From: Verrucomicrobiota bacterium
GTDB taxonomy: Bacteria; Verrucomicrobiota; Verrucomicrobiia; Chthoniobacterales; JAFAMB01
Assembly: GCA_019241095.1 (NCBI GenBank)
Contig: JAFAXJ010000272.1
Location: 1-5,418, forward strand
Length of the DNA: 5,418 nucleotides
Direction: 5' to 3'
Shown in pieces: positions 5,335 through 5,418 of this stretch. The first letter of the stretch is position 1. Each line of letters begins with the position of its first letter. Under the pieces are notes generated by a model. That model was not told the DNA's origin. It ran no database searches and worked only from the letters and a program-made list of their open reading frames with translations. Both the position numbers and the translations under genes were made by a program.

Positions 5335-5418
5335 ATGGATCTACCGCCCGTTAGAACCCACATCAGTCTCGGGACGATCCGTCTGGCGACCTCTGTCAGC
5401 GGCTTAAACTTTCACCCG
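5335..5418 (+). CDS. Possible start of a further gene, cut by the window edge
   Basis: From the ATG at 5335 the frame stays open for 28 codons to the window end (MDLPPVRTHISLGTIRL onward). It begins 30 bases after the repeat-protein stop and would fit a cotranscribed next gene. The ribosome binding site is weak (GAGAACGACG before the ATG) and no family can be recognised from so short a piece. It is in the same frame as the repeat protein, separated only by the TGA at 5302. A chance open frame cannot be excluded. Confidence 0.3.
   Translation, partial: MDLPPVRTHISLGTIRLATSVSGLNFHP

Overview
The window looks like an accessory stretch of a bacterial chromosome with moderate-to-high GC. The best guess at origin is an environmental Gram-negative such as an Acidobacteriota member. 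That rests on weak grounds: the style of the small VWVNTKS-type protein, the secreted barrel-like protein and the repeat protein. No rRNA, tRNA or marker gene is present to settle it. No tRNA, CRISPR array, insertion sequence or clear rho-independent terminator was found.

Left part (1-2962), all on the minus strand. A compact leftward cluster starts at a MerR-type promoter around 2932-2962. It reads through a MerR regulator with a fused GyrI-like ligand domain (2925-2089), then a free-standing GyrI-like ligand-binding protein (2031-1516), then a small exported protein of unknown function (1493-978). Gaps of 57 and 22 bases suggest one transcript. Further left is a VOC/glyoxalase-superfamily gene (684-300) broken by two one-base frameshifts. 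The first 299 bases hold no gene I can support, only a strong 8-bp hairpin.

Middle (2963-3915). This stretch has no long ORF and carries several dyad symmetries, including a perfect 16-bp palindrome at 3081-3096. It also holds a broken small gene (3322-3532) of the VWVNTKS type with an excellent Shine-Dalgarno site. That gene overlaps by ATGA a possible 52-residue ORF (3529-3687). A further possible 40-residue ORF (3780-3902) ends just before the next gene.

Right part (3916-5418), plus strand. One intact 462-residue gene encodes a glycine-rich fibre-like protein. It has short xVxG elements, three and a half 71-residue tandem repeats, and a conserved non-repetitive C-terminal domain like those at the ends of fibre-like bacterial proteins. 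Part of the array was duplicated recently. A reading frame starting at 5335 runs off the right edge.

The left cluster looks like a ligand-sensing, self-regulated unit. The repeat protein looks like an independent surface or fibre-type gene. The two broken genes suggest that the ground between intact genes is decaying. Nothing here amounts to a clearly new defence or enzymatic system. The points most worth following are the repeat array, the coupled small-ORF pair and the MerR-GyrI-exported protein unit.
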